NCBI RefSeq assembly: GCF_027497255.1
Contig: NZ_CP114903.1
Span: 3,658,001-3,722,000, forward strand
Length of the DNA: 64,000 bases
Origin: Micromonospora sp. WMMD882
GTDB taxonomy: Bacteria; Actinomycetota; Actinomycetes; Mycobacteriales; Micromonosporaceae
Direction: 5' to 3'
Positions 35,001-43,268 of this stretch are shown here, piece by piece. The translations under genes and the position numbers were made by a program. Below the pieces are notes generated by a model, which saw only the letters and a list, made by a program, of their open reading frames with translations, searched no databases and had not been told where the DNA came from. The number at the start of each line of letters is the position of its first letter. Positions within the stretch are counted from its first letter, which is position 1.

Positions 35001-38000
35001 GCAACTCCTTGATCTGTCGGGGAGGGGTCATGCCACCGGGGAGACAGTCGCCGTTCTGGTCGCGGACGAGCTGGCCGTCGACCGTCCACACGGGACGGCG
35101 CTTCGGCGCGGTGGCCGGGGTGTCCGTGGTGACCCGTCCGTGGTACAGCCAGTCGGTACGGACTCCGACGCCGGCGCAGGCGATCTCGCCGACGGAGATG
35201 AGGAAGCCACGCAGCCCGTCGTTGGTGCCGCGTTCGGTGGCGATCGCCTGGTACGGGCGGTCACCGAGCACCGCCTTCACCAGCCGGCTGAGCACCTGAC
35301 CGGGGCCGACCTCGACGAAGGTGCGGGCGCCGGCGGCGTACATCGCCTCGACCTGCTCGACGAACCGGACCGGCTCGCCGATCTGCTCGGCGAGCTGCTG
35401 GCGGAGCTGCTCCGGCGCGTCCACGTACGGGGCGGCGGTCAGGTTGGACCAGACCGGGATGCGCGGAACGCTGATCCGTCGGGTGGCGAGCACCTCGGCG
35501 AACCGTTCGACCGCGCCGGCCACCAGCGGGCTGTGGAAGGCGCAGGCGACCGGGATGGCCTTGGCGGAGATCCGGGCCTCCTTGAGCGCCACCACCGCCG
35601 CCTCGATCTTGTCGGTCGGGCCGGAGATGACGATCTGCTTCGGCGCGTTCCGGTTCGCCAGCACCACCTCGCTGGTCAGCCCGGCCGCCGCGAGCACCTG
35701 GGCGACCTCGTCCGGGGTGGCGCTGACCGCGGCCATCGTGCCCGGGTCCTCACCTGTCGCGCCGAGGATCGCGGTGGCCCGTTCACGGCTGAGCTCGAGC
35801 AGCGTACGGGCGTCGAACGCGCCGGCGACGCAGAGCCCGACCAGCTCGCCGTAGCTGTGCCCGCCGGTCATGTCCGGGCGGACGCCGAGCCGGCGCAGCA
35901 GGTGGTCGACGGCGAGCCCGCCGATGCCCAGCACCGGCTGCGCCACCCGGGTGTCGCGGACCCGGTCCTCCTGCCGTTTGCGGGCCGCCTGGTCGAAGGC
36001 GGTCGGCGGGAAGAGCAGCTCGGCGGCGTCCCGGTCGAGGTCCAGGTAGTGCCGCAGCTCGGGGAAGGTCACGAACAGCTCGGCCAGCGCGCCGGGGCGC
36101 TGACTGCCCTGCCCGGGGAACAGGAAGGCCACCTGGCCCGGGTCGGGGTCACCGGCCGGCTGCACCAGGCCCTTGCCCGGGTCGTGCTCGCCGGCGAGCG
36201 CCCGCCGCAGCAGGGTCTCCAGCTCGGCGACGTCGCGGGCGACGACAGCGACCCGGGTCGGGCCACGCCGGGCGGCGGACTGCCCGGCGACCTGGGCGGC
36301 CAGCTCGGCCAGTCGGCCCGGCCGGTCCCGCCCGGGGTCGGTGGCCAGGCTGTCGGCGAGCTGCCGGATCACCTGGTGGGCGGCGGCCCGGTCCACGCCG
36401 GGGAAGCAGAACAGCTCCGCCGGCCAGGTCCGCCGGGCGTGCCGGGGCTCCGGCGCGCCGTCGTACGCGGCGAGCACGGTGTGGAAGTTGGTGCCGCCGA
36501 AGCCGAACGCGCTGACCCCGGCGATCCGCTCCCGGGCCGGGGCCGGCCAGGGGCGGGCCTCGGTGTGGAAGACGAACGGGCTCTGCTCGGGGTGCCAGGC
36601 CGGGTTCGGCCGTTGCAGGTGGATCGTCGGCGGGCGGATGCCGGTGTAGAGGGAGAGCGCCACCTTGATCACGCCGGCCAGACCGGCGGCGCACTTGGTG
36701 TGCCCGATCTGGGACTTCACCGAGCCGAGCACGCAGCCGCCGGGCTCCGCGCCGGACTCGGTGAACATCCGGGTGAGCGTCTCCAGCTCGGTGCGGTCGC
36801 CGACCACGGTGCCGGTGCCGTGCGCCTCGACCAGACCGACCTCGCGGGGTGAGACGCCGCTGCGCCGGTACGCCCGGTCCAGGGCGCGGCGCTGGCCGTC
36901 CGGGCGGGGCGCGGTGAGCCCGAGGGCCCGGCCGTCGCTGGAGCCGCCGAGGCCCTTGACCACCGCGTAGATCCGGTCGCCGTCGCGCTCGGCGTCGGCC
37001 AACCGCTTGACGACGATGCAGGCCACCCCCTCGCCGAGGGCGATGCCGTCACCGGTGCTGTCGAACGGCCGGGACCGCCCGGTCGGGGAGAGCGCGTGCG
37101 CGGAGGTGAACATCAGGTAGTCGTTGATGCCGTTGTGCAGGTCCGCGCCGCCGCAGATCATCATGTCGCTGTCGCCGCTGGCGAGTTCCTTGCAGGCGGC
37201 GTCCAGGGCGGCCAGCGACGAGGCGCAGGCCGCGTCGATGGTGTAGTTCGGGCCACCCAGGTCGAGCCGGTTCGCCACCCGCCCGGCGATCACGTTGGCC
37301 AGCACGCCGGGGAAGCTGTCCTCGGTGACCGTGGGCAGCAGCTCCTGCATCTCGTCGGGCACCTCCCCGAAGTACGCGGGGAGCATGGTGCGCAGGGTCT
37401 GCGCGTGGCCCATGTCGCTGCCGGCCTCCGCGCCGAACACCACACCGGTACGGGAGTGGTCGACGCCCGGGGTGTCGTACGCGTACCCGGCGTCGACCAG
37501 GGCCCGGCGGGAGATCTCCAACGCCAGCAACTGGGTCGGGTCGATGCTGGCCAGGGCGGCCGGCGGGATGCCCAGTCCGATCGCGTCCAGGGGCACCGGG
37601 TCGATGAAGCCGCCCCACTTGGAGACGCTGATCCGGCCGGCCTGGCCGGGGCCCACCTCGGGGGCGTAGTAGAGGTCGGTGTCCCAGCGCTGCGGGGGCA
37701 CCTCGCCGACGGCGTCCGCGCCGCTGAGCACCGTACGCCAGAAGCTCTCCAGGTCCGGCGAGCCGGGCAGCACGCAGGCCATGCCGACGATGGCGATGTC
37801 CAGCGGCGCGGGCGGCTCCTCGACCTCGACGGCCGGCGGGGCGAGCCGGGCCCGGAGCGTGTCGAGAGCGTCCGCGTGGTACGCCCGGGCGCCGTCGCTG
37901 ACCGCCTCGTGCAGGGCGGCGACGGTGGTCGCGGCGTCGCGCAGCACGGTGATCTGCCCGGCCATGAACATGCCCTCGGCGGCCTGGACGTCCTCGCCGA

Positions 38001-39771
38001 CGGAGCGGAGCGTGTCGCCTTCCCGGATGATGCCCTTGCTGGCGATCCGGGCCCGACCGATGTTCAGCTTCTCCAGCTCCTGCCACGCCTCGCGGCTGTC
38101 CACGCCGCGTTCGCGCAGCTCGTCGCGGACCCGGTGGAAGTCGTCCACGAACGGGGTGGGCAGGCAGCGGGTGACGTGCCCGGGGGCGGTCTCCACCACG
38201 GCGGTCCGCTCGGCGGCGATCGCCTCCCGCTGGAACAGCGGCTGGACCGCGCCGTGCTCCACCGCCTCGGCGGTGAACAGGTACGCGGTGCCCATCAGCA
38301 CCCCGACCTGGAGCCCTCGGCGGGCCACCGGCGACGCCATGGCCGCGACCATCGCGGCGGACCGTTCGTCGTGGATGCCGCCGGCGAAGAGGACCTGCAC
38401 CTGGCCGGCGGCGGAGGGCTCGGCGTCGAGGTACTCGTCGAGCACCATGAGCTGGGCCTCCCACAGCGGGAAGCTGGCCCGGGGGCCGGTGTGGCCGCCA
38501 CACTCGGCGCCTTCGAAGATGAACCGGCGGGCCCCGGAGCGCAAGAATTGCCGCAGCAGTCCGGGGGAGGGCACGTGCAGGAAGGTGGTGATCCCCTGCT
38601 CCTCCAGGGCACGCGCCTGGGGCGGGCGGCCACCGGCGATGATCGCGCTGGTCGGCCGGACCTCGCGGATCACGTCGAGCTGGGCCTCGCGGATCTCCTC
38701 GGGGGCGAAGCCGAGCACGCCGACGCCCCACGGCTGGTCGCCGAGGCGGGCCGCGGTCTCGGTGAGGATCCGGCGGGTCTGCTCCGCGCCGGCGAGGGCC
38801 AGCGCGACGAACGGCAGGCCACCGTCGGCGGCCACCGCGGCGGCGAAGCCGGGCTCGTCGCTGACCCGGGTCATCGGGCCCTGCGCGACGGGCACCCGGA
38901 CGCCGAGCGCCCGGGCCAGCGGCGCGTCCGGCGCGAGCAGGTCACCGGCGGTGTCGTCGGTGACGGCGTCGAGCAGCTCCGCCCGGAGGCCACGGACAGC
39001 GGCGGCGGTGTCCGGCCAGCGCTGCGCGAACACGGAGGCCAGCCAGCCGTCCTGGCCGACCGGCAGCAGCTCGGAGCTCTCGTCGTGCGGGCCGCCGCGC
39101 CGGATGCCCCGGACCCCGTCGACCAGCACGGTCTCGGAGCCGTCCATCCGGCGGATCGCGGCCTGCACGTCGGCGGGCAGCTCGGACTCGGGCATCAGGG
39201 CGAGCTGGCTGTCGAGGACGACGCCGGTCGCGCCGCCGACCAGGCAGGCGGCGGCGGTACGCGGACCGATCCCGCCGGCCACCCAGATCGGCAGCTCGAT
39301 CGCGGGGTCGGCGACGAGGCGCTGGAGCAGGACGAAGGAGCTGAGGTCCGCGCCCCGTCCACCGGCCTCCATGCCCCGGGCGACGAGCCCGTTGGCGCCG
39401 GCCGTGACGGCGGCGAGGGCCTCCTCCCGGCTGGTCACCTCGACCAGCACCCGGTACCGCGCCACGAGTTCGGCCACCGGCCACGGCGAGTCGGCGCCGA
39501 GGACGACCAGGTCGATGCCGTCGGCGGCGACCCGCTCCACGTCTTCGAGGGTGGCCGCGCAGTCCGCAGACACCCGGATCCCGATCGGCCCGGACGACCA
39601 GGCGACGGCCTGGGCGAGCGCCCGCAGCGCCCAGTCGTCGCCACCGGCCAGGTCCAGAACCCCCAGCCCGCCGCCGGCACGAGCGGCGGCGACCAGGCGC
39701 GGGGCGGGTTCGAGCGCACCGCCGGGGTTGACGACCATGACGAGGTCGCGCTTGTACGTTGCAGTACTCAT
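32092..39771 (-). CDS. Giant Pfa-like synthase, NMO-NMO-KS-AT-ACP-ACP-ACP-KR
   Basis: A 2559-residue multienzyme. Residues 1-290 and 300-620 are two flavin TIM barrels of the nitronate-monooxygenase/PfaD enoyl-reductase type; the second has E-C-G-G-H-T-G (His427), while the first has Arg139 in that place. KS spans 656-1090 (Cys849 in D-A-A-C-A-S-S, H-G-T-G-T, I-G-H-T). AT spans 1213-1520 (Ser1306 in G-H-S-Y-G, C-A-F-H-S). Three ACPs follow, with Ser1778, Ser1889 and Ser2000 in D-L-S-I-D-S-I-K-R at an exact 111-residue period. KR spans 2278-2550 (G-G-A-R-G, Tyr2473 in A-D-Y-A-A-A-N). Reduction functions sit here and the dehydratase in the partner. Tandem ACPs and a PfaD-like reductase are Pfa hallmarks; fusion of the reductase at the N-terminus is unusual. 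ATG with GGGAG 5 nt upstream. Confidence 0.9.
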   Translation of the reverse strand: MSTATYKRDLVMVVNPGGALEPAPRLVAAARAGGGLGVLDLAGGDDWALRALAQAVAWSSGPIGIRVSADCAATLEDVERVAADGIDLVVLGADSPWPVAELVARYRVLVEVTSREEALAAVTAGANGLVARGMEAGGRGADLSSFVLLQRLVADPAIELPIWVAGGIGPRTAAACLVGGATGVVLDSQLALMPESELPADVQAAIRRMDGSETVLVDGVRGIRRGGPHDESSELLPVGQDGWLASVFAQRWPDTAAAVRGLRAELLDAVTDDTAGDLLAPDAPLARALGVRVPVAQGPMTRVSDEPGFAAAVAADGGLPFVALALAGAEQTRRILTETAARLGDQPWGVGVLGFAPEEIREAQLDVIREVRPTSAIIAGGRPPQARALEEQGITTFLHVPSPGLLRQFLRSGARRFIFEGAECGGHTGPRASFPLWEAQLMVLDEYLDAEPSAAGQVQVLFAGGIHDERSAAMVAAMASPVARRGLQVGVLMGTAYLFTAEAVEHGAVQPLFQREAIAAERTAVVETAPGHVTRCLPTPFVDDFHRVRDELRERGVDSREAWQELEKLNIGRARIASKGIIREGDTLRSVGEDVQAAEGMFMAGQITVLRDAATTVAALHEAVSDGARAYHADALDTLRARLAPPAVEVEEPPAPLDIAIVGMACVLPGSPDLESFWRTVLSGADAVGEVPPQRWDTDLYYAPEVGPGQAGRISVSKWGGFIDPVPLDAIGLGIPPAALASIDPTQLLALEISRRALVDAGYAYDTPGVDHSRTGVVFGAEAGSDMGHAQTLRTMLPAYFGEVPDEMQELLPTVTEDSFPGVLANVIAGRVANRLDLGGPNYTIDAACASSLAALDAACKELASGDSDMMICGGADLHNGINDYLMFTSAHALSPTGRSRPFDSTGDGIALGEGVACIVVKRLADAERDGDRIYAVVKGLGGSSDGRALGLTAPRPDGQRRALDRAYRRSGVSPREVGLVEAHGTGTVVGDRTELETLTRMFTESGAEPGGCVLGSVKSQIGHTKCAAGLAGVIKVALSLYTGIRPPTIHLQRPNPAWHPEQSPFVFHTEARPWPAPARERIAGVSAFGFGGTNFHTVLAAYDGAPEPRHARRTWPAELFCFPGVDRAAAHQVIRQLADSLATDPGRDRPGRLAELAAQVAGQSAARRGPTRVAVVARDVAELETLLRRALAGEHDPGKGLVQPAGDPDPGQVAFLFPGQGSQRPGALAELFVTFPELRHYLDLDRDAAELLFPPTAFDQAARKRQEDRVRDTRVAQPVLGIGGLAVDHLLRRLGVRPDMTGGHSYGELVGLCVAGAFDARTLLELSRERATAILGATGEDPGTMAAVSATPDEVAQVLAAAGLTSEVVLANRNAPKQIVISGPTDKIEAAVVALKEARISAKAIPVACAFHSPLVAGAVERFAEVLATRRISVPRIPVWSNLTAAPYVDAPEQLRQQLAEQIGEPVRFVEQVEAMYAAGARTFVEVGPGQVLSRLVKAVLGDRPYQAIATERGTNDGLRGFLISVGEIACAGVGVRTDWLYHGRVTTDTPATAPKRRPVWTVDGQLVRDQNGDCLPGGMTPPRQIKELPMSPSNGTPAPAPVAPAPVQHVIHDGRSELLSEFLRTTRDMIASQRDIMLAFLGDGGSGGGRLVWQPAEPQRTDGYPNGSATAPLAVPPVDTYPTDVLPVAEPVPAMVGVPNGGSANGGGALAATTTLAPAPAFAAPVAPPAPVAAPAGPSMAEFQEAILAVISERTGYPVDLIELDLDLEADLSIDSIKRAEVAGEVASRLQLAVEGDESELEDLVKARTVRAMVTWLELKMGAPAAVAAAPAFAPPVYAAPAAAPVGGATVAEFQEAILAVISERTGYPVDLIELDLDLEADLSIDSIKRAEVAGEVASRLQLAVEGDESELEDLVKARTVRAMVTWLELKMGAPAAVAAAPAFAPPVYAAPAAAPVGGATVAEFQEAILAVISERTGYPVDLIELDLDLEADLSIDSIKRAEVAGEVASRLQLAVEGDESELEDLVKARTVRAMVTWLDEKMNAPAAPAPVETAAPVETAAPAEETTNVGIPPKRLVPRESARTVPLADPAEVLAGRQFLITGGGAVGAYLAELLGEHGAGGQLGVLDSEQADQGFDGFLLLDGLTRTDGPLLPSVFPLVQRVLATNPRWLLGAGAPTAGGTADGMPGLFRTIAREYPELTARFVEVDPTAEAEALARQIFEELLTTGEEKPPVVARRGDERYVADLVPVDLGALASRGAGPAGEGASEVAALGLSHDSVVVLIGGARGITPWFARTLASAGRCKIELVGRTPRPEGPEDAALAAAGDKTALRAALVKQGLRAPAEIERRASAIMAGREVEATIAELTELGGEVRYHTLDVRDADATKALLADIHRQHGRLDGVVYAAGIIEDKLIAEKDPASFTRVFDVKVNGARAVLAGLDELPDQPKFVVFFGSIAAAYGNRGQADYAAANDALDTIGTRWSTSTGIRCLTVHWGPWAPGAGHGGMVTAELSREYARRGIGLIDPEEGALSLLRELAWADPSDTSVVYTASGW
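33655..34545. repeat. 333-bp tandem DNA repeat encoding three ACPs
   Basis: About 2.7 units with an exact 333-bp period (33655, 33988, 34321). Adjacent units differ at only a few bases (for example CATCGCC versus CATGGCC). Each encodes one ACP plus an Ala/Pro linker. Near-identity at silent sites implies recent amplification or ongoing gene conversion, and a risk of assembly collapse. Confidence 0.9.
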
Positions 39772-40599
39772 CGGGCTCCCACTTCGTTCGCGAAGGTCTC
39801 GCGTTGCGACGGGTCTGGATCGGTCAAACCGTGAGTGACCGGAACCGAATTCGCATGAGTCGATGTTGCGATGCGTAACAAGCTAGTGGCAGCTTGTTAC
39901 TGAGTGATTAACGCCAAACCGGCCCGGAAGGCGACCGACAACTCCTATCGGAACAGCGGGATATACATTCGTCGCTGCCTGGGGTGACCGTCGAGCGGCG
40001 CTCGAGGATCGCTGGAGGATCACCGGAAAACCCGGTCCGGAGATTGTTAATAGATTCGGCAACAATTTGCCTGACCAGCGGCGCAATCGTCAGAAACATG
40101 CGACGTATCAACCTGTCTCAATATTTGGACAGGCTCTTGTCAGGCGGACCGGCGGCCGTGGACGATCCGTTTTCGACTCCCAGCCGCCATTCCCTATCGA
40201 ATTGCTCTGACTTGGCGCGAGAGCGAGGTGAGAGTCGAGGAGCAACCCAACCCCCTGGCCAGTCGGCGCGTGAGCGGCCACCACCTGCCGTTTCGGCTCT
40301 GCGACGAGCCGCGAGGGCACCCGCTCCCACGTCCGACGGCCCCCCCCCCCGGGTGGCCTCTCACGCGTTGATACGCCGACCGCGGTTTAGCCCGCGTGAC
40401 GGCCAGGTCGCCCTTAACGATCGTTTTTCGCCACGTACGGCCGCCGTCCGTCCCGCCCATCCGGCAGCCGCCCGTAGGCCCAGCGACACCTGTCGCCACC
40501 AGCGAAAACACTCGACGATCCGCAGACCGCGGGCCGATGTCCGCCCTCCTGTGTCCGGTCGGCAACTTCTCATTACCTCCTCATGATCGGCGGTTAAAA
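39772..40599. other. 828-bp divergent promoter region between synthase and TauE/SafE-type gene
   Basis: No convincing gene. It is AT-richer than its surroundings from 39840 to 40130, as expected of promoters. It contains a perfect inverted repeat at 39875-39900 and an 11-C run at 40340-40350. Frames on both strands here are short and Arg/Pro-rich, with no domains. Confidence 0.55.
39875..39900. promoter_or_regulatory. Perfect 10-bp inverted repeat, candidate operator of the synthase run
   Basis: GTAACAAGCT - AGTGGC - AGCTTGTTAC, 104 bp upstream of the ATG of the giant synthase. Length, symmetry and A/T-rich arms resemble operators of dimeric TetR- or MarR-type repressors. No regulator gene is encoded in the cluster, so the factor would act from elsewhere. 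Confidence 0.6.
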
Positions 40600-41580
40600 G
40601 TGCGTAAACTGATCCTGCTCGCCCTGGTGGGTTTCGGGGCACAACTGGTCGACGGCAGTCTCGGCATGGCGTACGGCGTGACATCCACCACATTGCTGTT
40701 GGCCATCAACACGAGCGCGGCCAGCGCGTCCGCGACCGTTCATCTCGCAGAAATCGGCACGACACTGGTCTCTGGTGCCGCGCACTGGCGATTCGGCAAC
40801 GTCGACTGGCGGGTGGTGTGGCGGGTGGGCGTGCCCGGCGCCCTCGGGGCCTTCCTCGGCGCGACCTTCCTGTCCGGGCTCTCCACCGCGACCGCGGCCC
40901 CGATCATGTCGCTGATCCTGCTCACCCTCGGCTGCTACCTGCTGGTCCGGTTCACCGTGGCCGGCCTGCCGACCGGACGCGTCGGACTGCCGTTGCGCAA
41001 GCGCTTCCTCGGCCCGCTCGGCCTGGTCGCCGGCTTCGTCGACGCCACCGGCGGAGGCGGCTGGGGGCCGGTCGGCACGCCGGCGATCCTGGCCAGCGGA
41101 CGGATGGAGCCCCGCCGGGTGATCGGCTCGATCGACACCAGCGAGTTCCTGGTGGCGGTGGCCGCCAGTCTCGGCTTCCTGGTCGGGCTCGGCTCGCAGA
41201 ACATCGACTACGGCTGGGTGCTCGCGCTCCTGATCGGCGGAATGGCCGCCGCGCCCATCGCGGCCTGGCTGGTCCGCAAGGTCCCGCCCCGGGTGCTCGG
41301 CTCCGCCGTCGGCGGTGTGATCATCCTCACCAACGGCCGGACCCTGCTGCGCAGCGAGTGGATCGACGCCTCCGACCCCGTCCGGTACGCCTATTACGTG
41401 GTCGTCGCCGTGCTCTGGGTGGCGGCGGTGGTGTGGTCGGTCCGGCAACACCTGGCCACCCGGGACGCCACGCCGGCCACCGCCGTGGCACACGCCGCGC
41501 CGGCCCCGGTCGGCGAGCACGGCGCGCCCACGACCGTCCTCGACCCGGCCGACCGGCCCGACGAGGTCAACTCCAACTGA
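40600..41580 (+). CDS. TauE/SafE (TSUP) family sulfite/organosulfur transporter
   Basis: A 326-residue membrane protein with about eight helices and the two-fold TSUP pattern: first repeat L-I-L-L-A-L-V-G-F-G-A-Q-L-V-D-G-S-L-G, second repeat L-G-P-L-G-L-V-A-G-F-V-D-A-T-G-G-G-G-W-G-P. TSUP proteins move sulfite, sulfoacetate, taurine-derived or other organic anions. GTG start at 40600, before the first helix. It is divergent from the sulfated-product synthase and ends 20 bp before a very strong terminator. Adjacency to sulfotransferase and cysQDN genes makes a sulfur link plausible, but the substrate is inference. Confidence 0.85.
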   Translation: MRKLILLALVGFGAQLVDGSLGMAYGVTSTTLLLAINTSAASASATVHLAEIGTTLVSGAAHWRFGNVDWRVVWRVGVPGALGAFLGATFLSGLSTATAAPIMSLILLTLGCYLLVRFTVAGLPTGRVGLPLRKRFLGPLGLVAGFVDATGGGGWGPVGTPAILASGRMEPRRVIGSIDTSEFLVAVAASLGFLVGLGSQNIDYGWVLALLIGGMAAAPIAAWLVRKVPPRVLGSAVGGVIILTNGRTLLRSEWIDASDPVRYAYYVVVAVLWVAAVVWSVRQHLATRDATPATAVAHAAPAPVGEHGAPTTVLDPADRPDEVNSN

Positions 41581-41600
41581 CCGGGCCCTACCTGTCCGGT

Positions 41601-41641
41601 GTCCCTGGTCCCGCGCCGGCCCCCGGCGCGGGACCAGGGAC
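41601..41641 (+). terminator. 19-bp-stem terminator after the TauE/SafE-type gene
   Basis: Perfect inverted repeat GTCCCTGGTCCCGCGCCGG / CCGGCGCGGGACCAGGGAC with a 3-nt loop, 20 bp after the stop codon. Followed by a 19-bp-period repeat of CACAGCCAGCCCCGGACG. Confidence 0.88.
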
Positions 41642-41725
41642 ACAGCCAGCCCCGGACGACACAGCCAGCCCCGGACGCAGCCGGCCTCGGACGGCGGTGA
41701 GCGGCCCGGCTGGCCGGCGGTCGGC

Positions 41726-42148
41726 TCAGGTCAGACAGAACTCGTTGCCCTCGGGGTCGGTGAGGGTCACCCAGGAGAACGGCCCCTGCCGCCCGTCGTG
41801 CAGCACCGACGCGCCCCGGTTGACGAGCCGCTCCACCTCGGCCGCCCTGGCCTCGTCACCGACCCGGACGTCGAGGTGGAGCCGGTTCTTCACCGTCTTG
41901 GCCTTCGGAACGGTCTGGAAGAGCACCCGCCGCCCGGAGTCGGGGTGCACGATCGCGGCCCCCGCCCGCCATACCAGGACGCCCCGGTGGGTCGTGGTGT
42001 CCGCCTCGGTGGCCTGCCCCTGGTCGACCATCCGCCGGATGAACGCCTCGTCGGACGGCTCCACCCGCCAACCCAGCGTCTCGGCCCACCAGTCGGCGAG
42101 CTCGTGCGGGGCGGCCGCGTCGATGACGACCTGGAAGTCGTACGTCAT
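41726..42148 (-). CDS. VOC family (glyoxalase-like) protein
   Basis: A 140-residue vicinal-oxygen-chelate protein made of two beta-alpha-beta-beta-beta repeats. The N-terminal module (F-Q-V-V-I-D-A-A-A-P-H-E-L-A-D-W-W) and the C-terminal module (H-L-D-V-R-V-G-D, then L-T-D-P-E-G-N-E-F-C-L) match the glyoxalase/bleomycin-resistance-like family. The substrate cannot be read. Length is standard. It stands alone, convergent with the TauE/SafE-type gene beyond its terminator. Confidence 0.85.
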   Translation of the reverse strand: MTYDFQVVIDAAAPHELADWWAETLGWRVEPSDEAFIRRMVDQGQATEADTTTHRGVLVWRAGAAIVHPDSGRRVLFQTVPKAKTVKNRLHLDVRVGDEARAAEVERLVNRGASVLHDGRQGPFSWVTLTDPEGNEFCLT

Positions 42149-42195
42149 GGGGACAGCCTAGGGGCGGAGAGCGACAGAATCCGGCGACCGGCCCG

Positions 42196-43149
42196 TCAGA
42201 CCGGCGGCGGGCCGGCCTCGGCCGGCACCGGCGGCGGCGCGACCCGGCGGCCCGCGCGGGCCCCGCCGAGCACCACCACCGCCGTGCCGAGCAGCAGCAC
42301 GCCGAGACCGGGCAGGGCCAGCGGCTGCGGGAGCTGCCCGAGCCAGGCCCACCCGATCAACGCCGCGCCGGGCGCCTCCAACAGGATCAGCACGCTGATC
42401 GTGGTGGCCGAGACCCGGCGCAGCGCGTAGTTGAACATCGAGTGCCCGAGCAGTTGCGCCCCGACCACCAGGGCCGCGATCACCAGCCAGGTCTCGGTGT
42501 CGAAGCCACCCAGCGGAACCCGACCGACCAGGCAGCCGAGCAGCAGGACCAGCCCGCAGACCGCGTAGCAGATGGTCGTGTAGGTGGCGGTGCTGACGGT
42601 GACCCGGGCCCGCTCGCCGAGGGCGGTGTAGACGGCCGCGAAGATCGCGCCGGCGATCGCCAGCAGGTCACCGGCGAAGGCACGGCCGGAGACGGCGAAG
42701 TCGGACCCGCTGGCCAGCACCGCGCCGAGCACGGCGATGCCGATGCCCACCCAGACCGTCCCCGGCAGCCGGCGGCCCTGCCACCGGGCGATCAACCCCT
42801 GCCAGACCGGCTGGGTGGCCACCAGCGCGGTCGCGGTGGCGACCGTGGTGAGCTGCGCGCTCGGCATCCAGGTGGCGAAGTGCGCGGCCAGGGCCACCCC
42901 GGCCAGGACGCACAACCAGCCCTCCCGCCGGTCGACGGTGAGCAGCCGACGGAACTCGGCGCGTCGCCGCAGCAACGCCCAGGGGCCGACGAGCCCGGTC
43001 GCGATGACGTTCCGCCAGAAGGCGATGGCCAGGGCGGGGGCAGCCGCGAACGCGATGAGCGGCGCCGCCGACGACACCGCAGCGACCGCCAGCGCCACCG
43101 CCCCGGTGGTCAGCGGATCGAGCGGACGACGGCGGGGGGACGACTGCAC
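42196..43149 (-). CDS. DMT superfamily (EamA) transporter
   Basis: A 317-residue membrane protein with ten predicted helices in two EamA repeats. Repeat 1 includes A-L-A-I-A-F-W-R-N-V-I-A and Q-L-T-T-V-A-T-A-T-A-L-V-A-T-Q-P-V-W. Repeat 2 includes L-A-I-A-G-A-I-F-A-A-V-Y-T-A-L-G-E-R-A-R and L-L-E-A-P-G-A-A-L-I-G-W. DMT members export amino acids or metabolites; this one's substrate is unknown. The C-terminus is Arg/Pro-rich and cytoplasmic. It lies 47 bp upstream of the VOC gene on the same strand. Confidence 0.88.
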   Translation of the reverse strand: MQSSPRRRPLDPLTTGAVALAVAAVSSAAPLIAFAAAPALAIAFWRNVIATGLVGPWALLRRRAEFRRLLTVDRREGWLCVLAGVALAAHFATWMPSAQLTTVATATALVATQPVWQGLIARWQGRRLPGTVWVGIGIAVLGAVLASGSDFAVSGRAFAGDLLAIAGAIFAAVYTALGERARVTVSTATYTTICYAVCGLVLLLGCLVGRVPLGGFDTETWLVIAALVVGAQLLGHSMFNYALRRVSATTISVLILLEAPGAALIGWAWLGQLPQPLALPGLGVLLLGTAVVVLGGARAGRRVAPPPVPAEAGPPPV

Positions 43150-43170
43150 GGGAAACCATCCTCACACAGC

Positions 43171-43230
43171 CGGCCCGACACCGCCCAGCCCGGCCCGACA
43201 CCGCGCGACCGGGCCGACACCGCGCGACCC
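43171..43230. repeat. Three 20-bp units upstream of the DMT transporter gene
   Basis: CGGCCCGACACCGCCCAGCC, CGGCCCGACACCGCGCGACC, then a third variant offset by one base. Non-coding spacer between the DMT gene and a hypothetical gene. Confidence 0.6.
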
Positions 43231-43268
43231 GGACCAGCGGCGCGGGGGTCGGGACGCCGGCGCACGGG

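Noticed and set aside
27383..36852. Very long open frames on the plus strand opposite the two synthases
   Set aside because: They are antisense products of high GC and C-ending codons. They read as Arg/Gly/Pro/His-rich sequence with no domains, whereas the minus strand gives complete KS, AT, ACP and KR motifs.
27281..39771. Enediyne biosynthetic cluster
   Set aside because: The DH-PPTase end is similar, but the architecture is split over two proteins, there are tandem ACPs and PfaD-like barrels, and no enediyne cassette genes (E3/E4/E5/E10 type) are nearby.
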